From positions 29,770,653 to 29,834,652 of the forward strand of contig CM053265.1 in NCBI GenBank assembly GCA_028583415.1: a stretch of DNA of 64,000 nt, in the 5' to 3' direction. The position numbers and the translations under genes are program-made. Shown here in pieces: positions 11,807-22,460 of this stretch. The notes beneath the pieces are model-generated. The model was not told the origin of the DNA. It worked only from the letters and a program-made list of their open reading frames with translations, and made no database searches. The first letter of the stretch is position 1, and each line of letters begins with the position of its first letter. The DNA comes from Protea cynaroides (Eukaryota > Streptophyta > Magnoliopsida > Proteales > Proteaceae).

Positions 11807-12355
11807 CTATTCATTACCATAACTGAATACTTTTTCGATAGTACACAGTGCAGCAATGGTGCTAACCTCTTCTTGAGATTTCATCATTGCCTTTCTACTC
11901 AGCACGTCAGCAACCACATTAGCCTTCCCCGGATGATACTGGATATCATAATCATAATCTTTCAATAGTTCCAGCCATCTTCTTTGTCTCATATTCAACT
12001 CCTTTTGATTAAAGAGGTAAGTAAGACTCTTATGATCTGATTTAATCTGAAATTTCTCTCCATACAAGTAATGTCTCCATATTTTGACAACATGTACTAC
12101 TTCCGCTAATTCCAAATCATGAGTGGGATAGTCCTTCTCGTGTGTCTTCAATTGTCTTGAGGCATACGTAAATACTTGTTCTCCTTGCATAAGTACACAT
12201 CCTAATCCCAGTCCTGACGCATTAGTGTACAAAATAAATGGCTGTCCTGGAATCGAAATAGTCAAGATTAGAGCTGATATCAATCTAGCCTTCAATGTTT
12301 GGAAACTCTTCTCACATTTATCAGTCCACACAAACTTTTTGCCCTTCTTAGTCAA
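11807..12355 (-). pseudogene. Family C RNase H region
   Basis: 182 codons open. It holds the RT connection (SFQTLKARLISA), then RNase H with LYTNASGLGLGCVLMQ, where the usual TDAS metal-binding Asp has become Asn, then HDLELAEVVHVVKIWRHYL, KSDHKSLTYLF and the closing VVADVLSRK. RNase H degrades the RNA template during reverse transcription. It ends at a TAG (11807-11809) followed in frame by FVIDAPG, the normal continuation towards integrase, so a single stop separates the two. Confidence 0.85.
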
Positions 12356-12397
12356 ACTGGTAAGAGGTATGGCAATTCAGGAATAGTCTTCCACAAA

Positions 12398-13219
12398 TCA
12401 TCGATAATACCTAGCTAGACCTAAGAAACTTCTAACTTCTGCAACGCTCTTCGGTGCTTCCCACTTTACAATAGCGTCGATCTTGCTAGGATCTACTTTA
12501 ATTCCTTCAGTAGATACAACATGGCCTAGAAAAGCGACTTCCTTTAGCCAAAACTCACACTTTGTAAATTTGGCGTAGAGCTTCTCCTTCCTTAATCGCT
12601 GCAGAGCGGTGCTTAGATTCTTTATATGAGTTTCCTCGTCTTTGGAGTAGACCAATATATCATCGATGAATACAATAACCGACGTATCCAACATATCGTG
12701 GAATACCCAATTCATAAGTTCCATAAAGGTTGCTGGTGCATTCGTCAATCCAAAAGACATGACCAAAAATTCATAATGTCCATATCTGGTCCTCAATGCT
12801 GTCTTGGGAATATCACCGCCTTTAATCTTCAACTGATGGTAGCTTGACCGAAGATCGATCTTGGAGAACACTTTGGCACCTTGCAACTGGTCGAACAGGT
12901 CATCGATCCAGGGCAATGGATACCGATTCTTGATTGTCAGTTTATTCAGTTCTCAGTAGTTTATACACAATCGAACGCTACCATCCTTCTTCTTCATGAA
13001 TAATACTGGCGCTCCCCTTGGTGATATGCTAGGTCAGATGTAACCCTTGTCCAGCAGTTCTTGTAATTGTACTTTAAATTCCTTCAATTCTGTAGGAGCC
13101 ATTCGATAAGGTGCTTTAAATATTGGTGCGGCTCCGGGTATCTGATCTATAACAAACTCTGGGTGGTAATCCTGGTAATTCTTCAGGAAATACATCTGGA
13201 TAGTCACGCACGACATCAA
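12398..13219 (-). pseudogene. Family C reverse transcriptase (frameshifted)
   Basis: RT copies the RNA genome into DNA. The 13034-13219 piece has the lead-in VIDQIPGAAPIFKAPYRMAP and LKEFKVQLQELLDKGYI. The 12398-12916 piece has DLRSSYHQLKI, TRYGHYEFLVMSFGLTNAPA and the catalytic FIDDILVYS, then thumb sequence LGHVVSTEGIKVDPSKI. The stretch between (12917-13033), which should carry the KKKDGS and YRELNKLT motifs, is broken by stops and a frameshift. The YxDD-type motif itself is intact. Confidence 0.88.
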
Positions 13220-13306
13220 TATCCTCTATTTGTGGTGCTTCTTTGGTAAGATCGACCACAGATACTAGATACCTAACTGCTCCTTTCTCAAGGCACTTCC
13301 TAGCCT

Positions 13307-13735
13307 TTAATGCAGAGAGTATGAGCTTCGTTTATGGGGAAGTTTGGTTCCCGAAAAACTAAACTCTGCTCCTTCTTTGTCTTTAAATGTCAGCTTCTTT
13401 TCGGCACACAATAGGTTTGCAGAATCTCGAGCTAACCAGTCCATTCCCAAGATGACGTCAAAGTCTGCCATCTCAAGTTGGACCAAGGTTGCATCTAGAG
13501 TCTTTTCGTCAATACAAGCTGGACATGGTCCGTAACCTTTTTCTAATTCCACTTCTAATCCCATAGGCGATCTTACAAGTAGTTTGTTGTCTAAGGATTT
13601 GAGCGGTAGATTTAGCTTCTTTCGAAATGACACAGATATAAAAGAATGAGTAGCTCCTGAATCAAAGAGTACTCTGGCGGGAATGCCATTAATAGGTACG
13701 ATACCTGTGATTTGTTTTGATTTAGTCTACATGCT
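13307..13735 (-). pseudogene. Family C protease region
   Basis: Aspartic protease that cuts Gag-Pol. The active-site motif LFDSGATHSF is intact near 13643-13663, and the second conserved block VILGMDWLA follows. The frame shifts near 13330, where the usual KRKLILSAL continuation becomes KRSSYSLH and stops. The spacer between gag and PR (13735-13790) matches 16500-16570 and 28120-28180, so three copies of this junction exist in the window. Confidence 0.85.
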
Positions 13736-13759
13736 CACATAATGTAACACAAGATAATA

Positions 13760-15032
13760 AGATTCAGGTCATACCTGTGACCACATCAGGCGATGCGGCA
13801 GCAACCTCAGATGTAACCGCATAAACTCTACCTTGTTGTAGTTGCTTCTTGGGCTTAGGATACTCCCTTGCCATATGTCTCAATTGCTGATAGTTATAGC
13901 ATTTTAACCCTTCATTATTTGGATTTTGTTGCTGTTGAGCTGCTGAAGTAGTCTTGGCTCAACATTGAAACCTTGAGTACGGAAGGGTTTGAATACCTTG
14001 GTGTTCCCTCCATTGTAAGAATTTCCATTTTGCCTTATGATTCCTCTATTTTGAGCAAAGTAGCTCTCTTTCTGGCTCGACTCTATTACTTGAGCAATTT
14101 GTACAGCTTCATTGTAGATTTTCTTCTCAAGTCCCAGAACATGTTCACTTATGCTCCCCCTAAGTCCCATGATGAACCTTCGGGTCTTTGTATCTTCTAC
14201 CTGCATACTGATTGGTGCAAAGAAAAACAGCTCCTCATAACGCTGTTGGTATGCATCGACAGTCATCTGTCCCTGATATAAACTCATGAACTCCTTCTCC
14301 ATGGAATCTCTGAAACTCCTAGGAAAATACTTCTCAAAGAATGCTTCCTTATATATATCCCAAGTCAATTGGGTGTGCTTTGTCATCAGATATGTCCGTG
14401 TGGAATTCCACCAGTGGTGTGCATCGCCTTTCATCATAAAGTTGCACACAATACCTTTTCTTCCTCATTCACTATCATCATCGTGAGATTTCTCTCCATC
14501 TCATCGATCCAGTGTGCTGGCCACAATGGATCAGCTGGCTTACTACTATACTCCTTGGCCTTCATCTTTAGAAAACGCTCCACCAGTCTAGAGTGGTCTA
14601 GTTGTGGGACATCAGCCCCATACATAGGTGGTTGGTATTGATATCCACCTGGAGCTACTTCAGGGTTTTGTACTTGAGCCTGCATGATGGGAGTTGGAGG
14701 TGCGTGGGGTACTGTGTTACTTCCCCCTGGCACTGTGCATGCCTGTCCTGCTGGCATCGGTGTCGTCTGTGCAGCTGGGAAGGTCATGCCTATGGCAGCT
14801 TGCATAGTAGCCTGTGCTTGTTGTATTTTCTGCAGCTGTTGGGCCAAATTCATTATGACTGTAGCCAGGTCTGTAGGGCTGGCAGATTTGTAGAATTTTC
14901 CTGCCCATTAATTACAGACGGTGCCGTGTTCGTATTCTCCTGTGTTTTTGGGTGTATCTGGCTATCTTCCCCCACAGGTGGTGGTGGTGGGATAGAGTTA
15001 CGGCTTTGTCTGGTCACTCTACGTCTAGCCAT
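13760..15032 (-). pseudogene. Family C gag (minus copy)
   Basis: Capsid protein gene. The likely start ATG is at 15032-15030 (MARRRVTRQSRNS, then a run of Pro). A one-base frameshift near 14860 ends this frame; the next frame (14434-14853) gives MNLAQQLQKIQQAQATMQA, a Gln-rich linker and LWPAHWIDEMERNL. The 13904-14449 frame has the capsid core (AYQQRYEELFFFAP, FIMGLRGSISEHVL). The zinc knuckle near 13880-13900 reads CYNYQQLRHMAREYP, so two of its Cys positions are lost. Confidence 0.88.
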
Positions 15033-15629
15033 TATCTGTTCTGGTAGTGGGAATGCCTGAAAATCATAGAATACGTGAGGAAATCATTATATACCTCATT
15101 GTCATATTTTAAATCCACTAAACAAATGCAAATTTCAAAATTTTCAGATCATTCTGTCGAAAATAGAGTATTTTTCACTGCAGGGTCGATAGATGTCCGG
15201 CCCAGGGTTCATCCCCTGGTTTTCTGTCAGACTACCGAGAGCCGAGGGTCGATGAGGGGGGTCAGAGGGGGGTCCGATGTTTTGGTCTAATTCTCCGACC
15301 CTCGGACTAAAAATCAGGTTTTTAATCCCAATTTTGAATCCATTTCTCATTCTTCCTCTTCCTTTCCGACTCGGCTCATCCCTCTGAGTTGCTACAGTGC
15401 CAACTCGAACTCATTGGTGCTATTTGCTTCTCATTTTGACGTCTACTCCTCGTCTATAGGTATGTTCTCTACATTTTCATGTTTATAGGGTTTCTTAACT
15501 AGGTTTGTACTCATTTATATCATTTTCTTCAAAATTAAACTTTTTCCAATCGTAAAAATTTGATTTTTATTGGGAGCTTTTGTTGTTGGTGATTCAATGG
15601 ACGAAAGCATCATGGTCGTAGTCAACAGG
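15033..15629. other. Spacer between inverted gag copies, LTR-like in part
   Basis: The first 120 bases are the leader of the minus-strand gag, including an acceptor-like TGATTTTCAG/G just before it. From about 15180 on the plus strand the sequence looks like LTR material from another, more distant family: GGGTCGA/CGACCCT blocks (15180-15310), a pyrimidine/purine-biased tract and a donor-like TATAG/GTATGTTC near 15461. The plus-strand gag starts abruptly at about 15630. There is no gene, and the missing 5' LTR of the C2 copy is not found here. Confidence 0.4.
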
Positions 15630-16500
15630 TGGATATCAATACCAACCACCTATGTATGGGGCTTATGTCCCACATCAACTAGACCACTCCATACTGGTGG
15701 AGCATTTTCTGAAGATGAAGCCCAAGGAGTATAGTGGTAAGCCAGCTGATCCATTGTGGCCAGCACACTGGATCGATGAGATGGAGAGAAATCTCACGAT
15801 GATGACAGTGAATGAGGAAGAAAAGGTATTGTATGCAACGTTTATGCTGAAAGGCGATGCACACCACTGGTGGAAGTCCACATGGACGTATCTGATGACA
15901 AAGCACACCCAATTGACATGGGATATATATAAGGAGGCATTCTTTATGAAGTATTTTCCTAAGAGTTTCAGAGATTCTATGGAGAAGGAGTTCCTGAGTA
16001 TATATCAGGGACAGATGACTGTCGATGCATACCAACAGCGTTATGAGGAGGTGTTTTTCTTTGCACCAGTCAGTATGCAGGTAGAAGATACAAAGACCCG
16101 AAGGTTCGTCATGGGACTTAGGGGAAGCATACGTGAACATATTCTGGGACTTGAAAAGAAAATCTACAATGAAGCTGTACAAATTGCTCGAGTAATAGAG
16201 TCGAGCCAGAAAGAGAGCTACTTTGCTCAAAATAGAGGAATCAAAAGGCAAAATGGAAATTCTTACAACGGAGGGAACACCAAGGTATTCAAAATCTTCC
16301 GTACTCAAGGTTTCAATGCTGCAGCCAAGACTAATTCACAGCTCAATAGCAACAAAAGCCAAATAATGAAGGGTTAAAATGCTATAACTGCCAGCAATTG
16401 GGACATATGGCAAGGGAGTATCCTAAGCCCAAGAAGCAACTACAACAAGGCAGAGTTTACGCGGTTACATCTGAGGATGCTGCCGCATTGCCTGATGTGG
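15630..16500 (+). pseudogene. Family C gag (plus copy), N-terminus missing
   Basis: An open frame of 241 codons (15652-16377) matches the minus-strand gag closely: MYGAYVPHQLDHSILVEHFL, LWPAHWIDEMERNL, TYLMTKHTQLTWDIYKEAFF, AYQQRYEEVFFFAP and VMGLRGSIREHIL. The Pro/Gln-rich N-terminus is missing: the match begins at the GGYQYQPP block. A frameshift before 16377 separates the zinc knuckle CYNCQQLGHMAREYP (about 16379-16425), whose last Cys is Tyr as in the minus copy. The sequence then runs to the protease spacer and is cut by the LTR at 16583, so pol is absent. Confidence 0.88.
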
Positions 16501-16942
16501 TCACAAGTATGACCTGAATCTTATTATTTTGTGTTACATTATGTGAGCATGTAGACTAAATCAAAACAAATCACAGGTATCATGTAAGACCCGTATCGAA
16601 CTAACCCGGTCTTACCACTTTGAACCAGGTCTACCCATCATGGTCGAGCCAAATAGATCAAGTGCGTGAAGGAAATCTCGATCCCAGGTATTAAACTGAC
16701 CCAAAAACACTAAAAATAGGGGGAGGGTCGCACACCCAGCTAGGCAGGGTCGGACCCCCCAATATAAAAAGTCAGACCCTGAGTTTCTGATCGGGGGTCG
16801 GACAATTCAGAACCAGGGGTCGACGGGATCTCTGACCCCCTCATCGACCCCCAGTCTACAGAAACCGTGAATTGGGAACTTTCTAAATTTCAATGGGATA
16901 CTTTCCTAATCTCAATGGGACTTATTTTGGGAGTTTCTACTC

Positions 16943-16950
16943 TATAAATA
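16943..16950 (+). promoter_or_regulatory. TATA box of LTR C3
   Basis: TATAAATA followed by GGACATCTCTAAGC, about 360 bases into the LTR, as in C1 and C2. Confidence 0.62.
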
Positions 16951-17660
16951 GGACATCTCTAAGCTTCTTTCACTCCTTTTAGAACCCTAATTGCAATGAG
17001 AGAAAGAGAAGAGAAAGAGAAGAGAAGGAAAGTGGAGAAGAAGATCAAAGAGAAGGCTTCAGAGAAACAAGCCTAATTCTCAGGTATGGATACTATCTCC
17101 ATGTAATTCTACAGACCTTAGAATAGATAGTGAAGAGGATATGATCTAGGAGAAACTCAAATCATCTACCCATGGTTAGGTTTTCATGGAAAACCATGGG
17201 GGTGATCAAAAAATCCATATAGGTGAATGAACTATGGCTCTAGACCATAGAACATGTGTGGAATGGATTGTAGAAGCAAGCCATAGGACCCAAACACGAA
17301 AGAATGGACTGTAGGATGAGAATTTTGACTAAACCCACGAGGGGTCGCACGGGGATCGATGGACAATCGACCCTACCATACCCTAACAATCGACCCCCAA
17401 TGTTTGGGAAGTCCAGAATCTGGGTGGTAGCACCCAGGGTCGATGGAACCTCCGACCCTAGCATCGACCCCCAGTTAACAGCATGCTTTTTAAAATCATA
17501 ATTAATTCTAATTAAATTCTATCGACTTGATTAGGTCTTCTAGTGATATAATAGTGATCTTAAGTTGATTCCTAAAGCTTAAAAGAGGATCTACAATCAA
17601 GCAAAGGTGAGGGAACAAGACCTAAACTAATTGGTTAATAATAAACTGTTTTATTCTTGA

Positions 17661-19142
17661 GTCCAATGCCATGATTGATTCTATGCGTGTATGCTTGTTA
17701 TGTGCATTCAACATGTCATCCAATATTTCTATTATTATTGTTCATGCATATTTAAATTATTGTTTATAACATGATGATGATGATGATAGGAATAGGCATG
17801 TGAATGAATGTGTGTGGTTGGTGTGCTTGATGCGAGCGAGTATCAGGGGGGTGTCATAGGCTGGGCCTTAGCACTCTAGCTCTATCTCAAACTCAAGTCT
17901 TGTCCATTGACATCGTCGTATCGCCATTACCTTAGCAGAACTATTACTTCATATTGTATAAGGGGAGGTGGTCTCGGACCGTGTAGTCTCTGACTCTACC
18001 GGGGGGGCCTTAGTCCTATCTCTATGGACATATTGAGGGATGTTGGGGTGAGGCCTTGGATACACTGATTGGCATTAGGATTGGTTAGTTGCAAGCCCAG
18101 TTTGCGAGCCCTCACTAGCAGGGGCTTACGTGTTGGTATAGGTAGAGTATCAGGGGAAGTGTCATAGGCCGGGCCTCAGCCCTTTAGCTCTATCTCTATT
18201 CCATGGTAGGGTGGATGGGGACGACAATAAATGTTACCTTTGGGTGTGCTTCCACACCCTGTGCATAGAGGCGAGGCGGCCACCGAACATTTCTATAGCG
18301 CATTGCAAACTTATCTCCAGACCAAAGATATGAATTGAATGCATGCATATGATTGTTGCATTGTTTTGTTTGCTCACTGAGCCACGATGTGTCCAATGCC
18401 ATGATTGATTCTATGCGTGTATGCTTATAATGTGCATTCAACATGTCATCCAATATTCCTGCTAATAACGTTCATGCAAATTTAATTCTATTTTGTTTAT
18501 ACCATGTTGATGATGATGATGATGCTAGGAATAGACATGTGAATGTATGTGTGTGGTTAGTGTGCTTGATGCGAGTACAATATCAGGGGGGAAACATGAC
18601 ATTGTGGTTCAGCCTGGTCACTAGACTCTAGCTCTATCTCTACTCAAGTCTTTTCCATTAACATCATCATATCACCATTACTTTAGCAAAACTATTATGT
18701 CATAGGGTATCAGGGGAGGTGGTCTCGGACCATGTAGTCTTTGACTCTGTCGGAGGGCCTTAGCTCTATCTCTATGGACGTATTGAGGGATGCTAGGGTG
18801 ATGCCTTGGGTATACTGTTTGACATTAGGATTGGTTAGTTGCGAGCCCAGTTTGCAAGCCCTCGCTAGCAGGGGCTTACGTGTTGGTATGGGTAGAGTAT
18901 CAGGGGAAGTGTGATACGGTGTGGTCCTAAGCACTTTAGCTCTATCTCTATTCCATAGTGGGTGCATGTGGGACACAATAAACGTTAACCTTTAGGCGGC
19001 TTCACACACTCGTGTATAGAGGTGAGGCGGCCACCGAACCTTTCTATAGCACATTGCAAACTTATATACCAGACCACGGATATGAATTGAATGCATGCAT
19101 ATGTTTGTTGCATTGTTTTGTTTGCTCACTGAGCCGTGATGT
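17661..19142 (+). repeat. 730-bp tandem duplication inside LTR C3
   Basis: GTCCAATGCCATGATTGATT starts at 17661 and again at 18391, a period of 730 bases. The ends also match: GAGCCACGATGTGT before 18391 and GAGCCGTGATGTGT before 19143. The copies have diverged by scattered changes. Unequal recombination within the LTR is the simplest cause. It lies entirely inside the proposed intron. Confidence 0.8.
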
Positions 19143-19176
19143 GTGCACACCCTTTTGACGTCGAATATTTTTAGTT

Positions 19177-19308
19177 GATGATGCAGGTACCACGGTGGAA
19201 GACTATATGAATGCTTCTGCGTACGGGCATGTCGCTGGGATAGAGGCTGAAGACTTAGTGGAAACGCATGACTCTTCATGCGATTGGAATGCATGCATTT
19301 TCGACTAG
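19177..19308 (+). CDS. Conserved LTR micro-ORF, family C (C3)
   Basis: It reads DDAGTTVEDYMNASAYG, then HVAGIEAEDLVETHD, then SSCDWNACIFD and TAG (19306-19308). TATTTTTAGTTGATGATGCAG/GT lies immediately upstream and is a good plant 3' splice site. This copy differs from C2 by CEC becoming CDW. In a message spliced from the donor at 17083, the short purine-rich leader ORF (ATG at about 16996) stops before the donor, so this would be the second start. Product unknown. Confidence 0.55.
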   Translation, partial: DDAGTTVEDYMNASAYGHVAGIEAEDLVETHDSSCDWNACIFD

Positions 19309-19587
19309 ATTTTTATTTAAATTATTAAGGAAATATAATTGATATTTTATTTACTGATGTCTCAGTTGATACAACATAATTTGATATTTTATTTATGATT
19401 ATCACAGTTAGATTCCTCGGTTCATTTATTATTAAGACTTCTGCTATTGTATATTTATTCTGATTATGGTTGTGGATGTGTATGGTTTAATTTCAACGGA
19501 CACAGCCTATTAGAGATCCTGGTTGAACCATTGGTTTATTAGCGGTTCATCACACCGTTCTAAATGGTGCAGAATTGGGGTGTGACA

Positions 19588-19592
19588 TCTCA
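19588..19592. repeat. Target site duplication TCTCA (right)
   Basis: Right-hand copy of the 5-bp duplication at 5927-5931. Confidence 0.85.
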
Positions 19593-19716
19593 TGTACGTC
19601 GTTAGGATTGACACCATTTATCCTTAAGGTTTACATGTGGGAAGACTAGATATATGCCCATAATGGTCATATCGTAATGGGATTTGGGCATGGGTCTTAC
19701 AACTCTACCCCCTTTA
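19593..19716 (-). repeat. Family D LTR D2, start, with polypurine tract
   Basis: On the minus strand the LTR starts TGTAAGACCC at 19701. A purine tract AAAGGGGGTAGAGT sits at 19702-19716, preceded by TTCGAGGATGAAATTTTT, the usual end of pol in these elements (FEDEI). The rest of the LTR is 2635-5931 beyond the composite. So D2 has internal sequence on both sides (pol end here, gag at 2634), as in a tandem element pair sharing one LTR. Confidence 0.6.
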
Positions 19717-20301
19717 AAAAATTTCATCCTCGAAATTAAAGAGTAACTACGCCTTTGATCGTTGGGGTGCTTCTGATATGTCTATTTCTCATCTTCTTTA
19801 CCATTTTAACTCCTTTGACCTTATGGCCCCTTTCCACTAGGCTTAGGTTCCAAGAGGTATTGAACCATGAGTCCTTTGCCTTCTTGTCATTTAATAGTCG
19901 AAGGTTCCACTATAGTAAACAAATCAGCCTGTGGTTGGGAAATTTATTTGCAATAGTCGATGGTTCCACTGTATATGATGAACCTACCTAGGTTGGGGCA
20001 GTTAGGTGGTCGGTGAGTAGGGACCTTGTTATGTTTCCTTACATCACCTGTGGAACATGGCATGATTACTAGAGTAGTCAGTGGAATAGCTGCTGGTAGC
20101 ATAGCTATGCCCGTTTGACACTTCTTAAGGTCAATATTATACATTTCATCCCTGTTCAACTCGTCTTACTTCATCGAAAAGAAATCTTTTTATGATACTG
20201 GCTTTGTTGGAGAGTAACGAAATTCAGATTCTTATTTTCTTTAACTCTTTCGATTCTCTCAAGTTTTTTAGATCATTTCTTCTACCTTTTCCATCACTAT
20301 C
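19717..20301. other. No recognisable gene
   Basis: Only the last few codons of the minus-strand pol are recognisable (to about 19740). The integrase tail motifs expected beyond them are absent, so the D element is truncated here. The rest is AT-rich with no feature I can support. Confidence 0.5.
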
Positions 20302-20689
20302 TGTAAGCACCCCATTTTTGCCATTTCCAACTGAGCAAAGCCATATGGGTGTGTGGACAACAAAGGAAGAGAGATGAGTAAAAATTTGGGTTTTTTGATT
20401 ACGACCTCAAGGTAGTTTCGATGGATCCCACAACAAGGTCACAGGCTGTAATCTACATGGATGCATAGGTCATGGAATTATCTTCGAAATGAGACCAGAA
20501 TTGCTCAATTCTGATATCAAATGAAGAAGATATAGAATTTTAGTCGGATGATACGTACCAGGGAGGTTTCTGAAATTATCATAAATAATCCCAGGGGCTT
20601 TCATGCAAATTATCGTAAGTTGGATTGTTTGAATTTCAAATCATCATATCTTGATCATCTGACATCTGAATCATAAGGTTTAAGTACCA

Positions 20690-21260
20690 ATGTTCCTTAT
20701 TTTTAGTCTTTTTCAAAATGGACGTGAAGAATCCCTGGTAGAGGCCATCGGTCCCATGCAAGCTTGTATGCAGAATTATCGATAGAACTTCATTTCTTCT
20801 TATCTTGGCTATTCTACGATCGATTAAGATGATTCAAAGTTCATTATTCTTCATTTTTTGTGTTCTGTAAAGTGGACGTGAAAAATTTGGGACAGAGATC
20901 TCCGAAGGGTCCCATGTAAAATTTGGGACAGAGATCTCTGAAGGGTCCCATGTAAAATTACATGTTTAATCTTTGAAAATTCATATTTTGGTCACCCCAC
21001 ATCCAAATCAGTTGATTCTAGTTTTGTAATTTCTCATTTTTAGTGCTCTACAAAGTGGATGTGAAGGATTTTAGGCAAAGGTCTCCAAAGCAACCCATGC
21101 AGAGTCGTTAGCCGAATTATCGTAAAATGGCTTGTTTAAACTTCAGAAATTCATAAGTTGGCCATTTTATTTTCAAATGAGGTGATTCAAGCTCCATTAT
21201 TCATCATTTTTAGTATTCTACAAAATAAATGTGGAAATTTTGGGGTAGAGGTTGTCGGAA
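20690..21260 (+). repeat. Degenerate ~180-bp tandem repeats
   Basis: A marker block (CATTTTTAGTGCTCTACAAA then GTGGATGTGAA and similar) recurs at about 20696, 20850, 21028 and 21208, with periods of about 154, 178 and 180. Each unit continues with GGTCTCC...CCCATG and an AATTATCG..A block. A shorter 46-bp duplication (TTTGGGACAGAGATCTC...) lies at 20887-20978. The length resembles plant satellites, but the divergence and setting suit LTR U3 repeats better. Confidence 0.6.
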
Positions 21261-21420
21261 AATTCCATGCGGAATGGCAGCAGAAACGACCTATGAAATG
21301 ATAGAGAGAAAAAAAATCAATTTTTGGCCTAACCCAGCTCCAACCCAGCTCAACCCAAGTCAGACCAGTCCAAACCAAATCAATTCAGTCCAAGTGTGTA
21401 CATGTGCGTCATGTATATTG

Positions 21421-21440
21421 TACTATATATATTGTATTAT
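21421..21440 (+). promoter_or_regulatory. Possible TATA region of the large LTR
   Basis: An uninterrupted TA-rich stretch (TACTATATATATTGTATTAT) lies directly between the U3-like repeats and the GA-rich tract, where a promoter would be expected. Confidence 0.3.
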
Positions 21441-21539
21441 ATAATATTATGTCTATGTATATTAGTGCAATATATGTAAGATATAAGTACAAAATAAGGA
21501 AAAATAATAAAAAGGAAATGGAAAAAGAAGATTCGATCT

Positions 21540-22460
21540 TGAATGAGATGGTGAGACTTATGGAAAGAAAAGGAGAGAGGAGACGTGAGAGAGAGAGGGA
21601 TTTTTGATTTTGGGAATAAGATCCGAAAGAAAAGGGAGAAAAGGAAAGAAAAGGAGAGAGGAGACGTGAGAGAGAGAGAGGGATTTTCGGTCTTGGGAAT
21701 AGGATCCGAAAGAAAAGGTAAAAAAGGAAAGAAAAGGAGAGAGAAGACGTGAGAGAGAGAGGGGATCTCTTTTCAGTTTTGGGGGAGAGAGAGAGAGATT
21801 GAGATTGAAAGGGAGAGATTGAGTGAAGAAGAAGGAAAGAAAAAAGAAAAGGAAAAAAAAAGGAGAGAAGAGACATGAGAGAGAGAGGGGATTCATTTTC
21901 GGTTTTGGGGGAGTGAGAGAGATTGAGATTGAGAGGGAGAGGTTGAGTAAAGAAGAAGGAAAGAAAAAGGAGAGAAGAGACATGAGAGAGAGAGGAAGAC
22001 TTTTCTGTTTTGGGAATGAATGAGAGAGAGATTGAGATTGAGAGGGAGAGATTGAGTGAAGAAGGAAAGAAAAAGAAAAGGAAAGAAAAAGGAGAGAAAA
22101 GTCGTTAGAGAGAGAGGAAGATTTTTCTATTTTGGGGAATGAATGAGAGAGAGATTGAGATTGGGAGGGAGAAATTGAGTGAAGAAGAAGGAAAGATAAA
22201 GAAAAGAAGATTAAAAGGGGAGAAGATACGTGAGGAGGGTTGGATTTTTCTATTTTAAAAAAGAGTGAGAGAGAGATTGTGAGAAAAAAAGAGAGAGAAG
22301 GAAAGAAGAGACGTGAGGGTGAAGAGAAATTTTTCTGTTTAGCTGGGAGAGAGATTGAGTGGAGAAAATTTGGAAGATTGAGAGGAGAGCTTACGGGGAG
22401 TGAGAAGGCAGAAAAGTAGAAGAGAGAAGAAGGATTGAATAAGTTGGGAAGAAGAAGAGA
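21540..22460 (+). repeat. GA-rich minisatellite tract
   Basis: Imperfect units of roughly 90-130 bases. The early type has GGAGAGAGGAGACGTGAGAG ... TTTTGGGAATA(A/G)GATCCG. The later type has GAGAGATTGAGATTGAGAGG ... GAGTGAAGAAG. Each unit pairs a purine run with a short TTTTCGGTTTTGGG-like block. Long frames on both strands are products of composition. It may be the transcribed leader of the large LTR. Confidence 0.75.

Larger units (their letters stand above)
5932..19587 (+). mobile_element. Composite family C gypsy insertion with inverted interior
   Basis: A 13,656-bp unit with TCTCA duplications. Order: LTR C1 (+, 5932-7915), primer-site remnant, LTR C2 (-, about 7930-10232), pol (-), gag (-), a 0.6 kb spacer, gag (+, 15630-16500), LTR C3 (+, 16583-19587). 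The outer LTRs and plus-strand gag belong to one element whose pol is deleted from the start of protease to the LTR. The minus-strand part is a second family C copy lacking its own 5' LTR. Nested insertion followed by deletions, or replication template switching, could explain it. The outer duplication favours one outer element with later events inside. Confidence 0.75.
16583..19587 (+). repeat. Family C LTR C3 (3' LTR of composite)
   Basis: It runs TGTAAGACCC to GGGGTGTGACA, followed by the TCTCA duplication. TATA box at 16943-16950, short purine-rich leader, donor-like CAG/GTATGG at 17083/17084, acceptor GATGCAG/GT at 19186/19187, then the micro-ORF. The length of 3005 bp exceeds the other C LTRs (about 2.0-2.3 kb) because of a 730-bp tandem duplication. 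It joins gag without pol at the AGGTATC bases that lead into protease in other copies. Confidence 0.87.

Noticed and set aside
15679..16308. 209-codon frame on the minus strand
   Set aside because: It is antisense to the plus-strand gag, whose protein motifs are certain. The same shadow appears opposite the other gag copy (13973-14281).
21409..21983. Long Ser/Leu/Pro/Phe-rich frames on the minus strand
   Set aside because: They are translations of a GA-rich minisatellite; open frames follow from composition.
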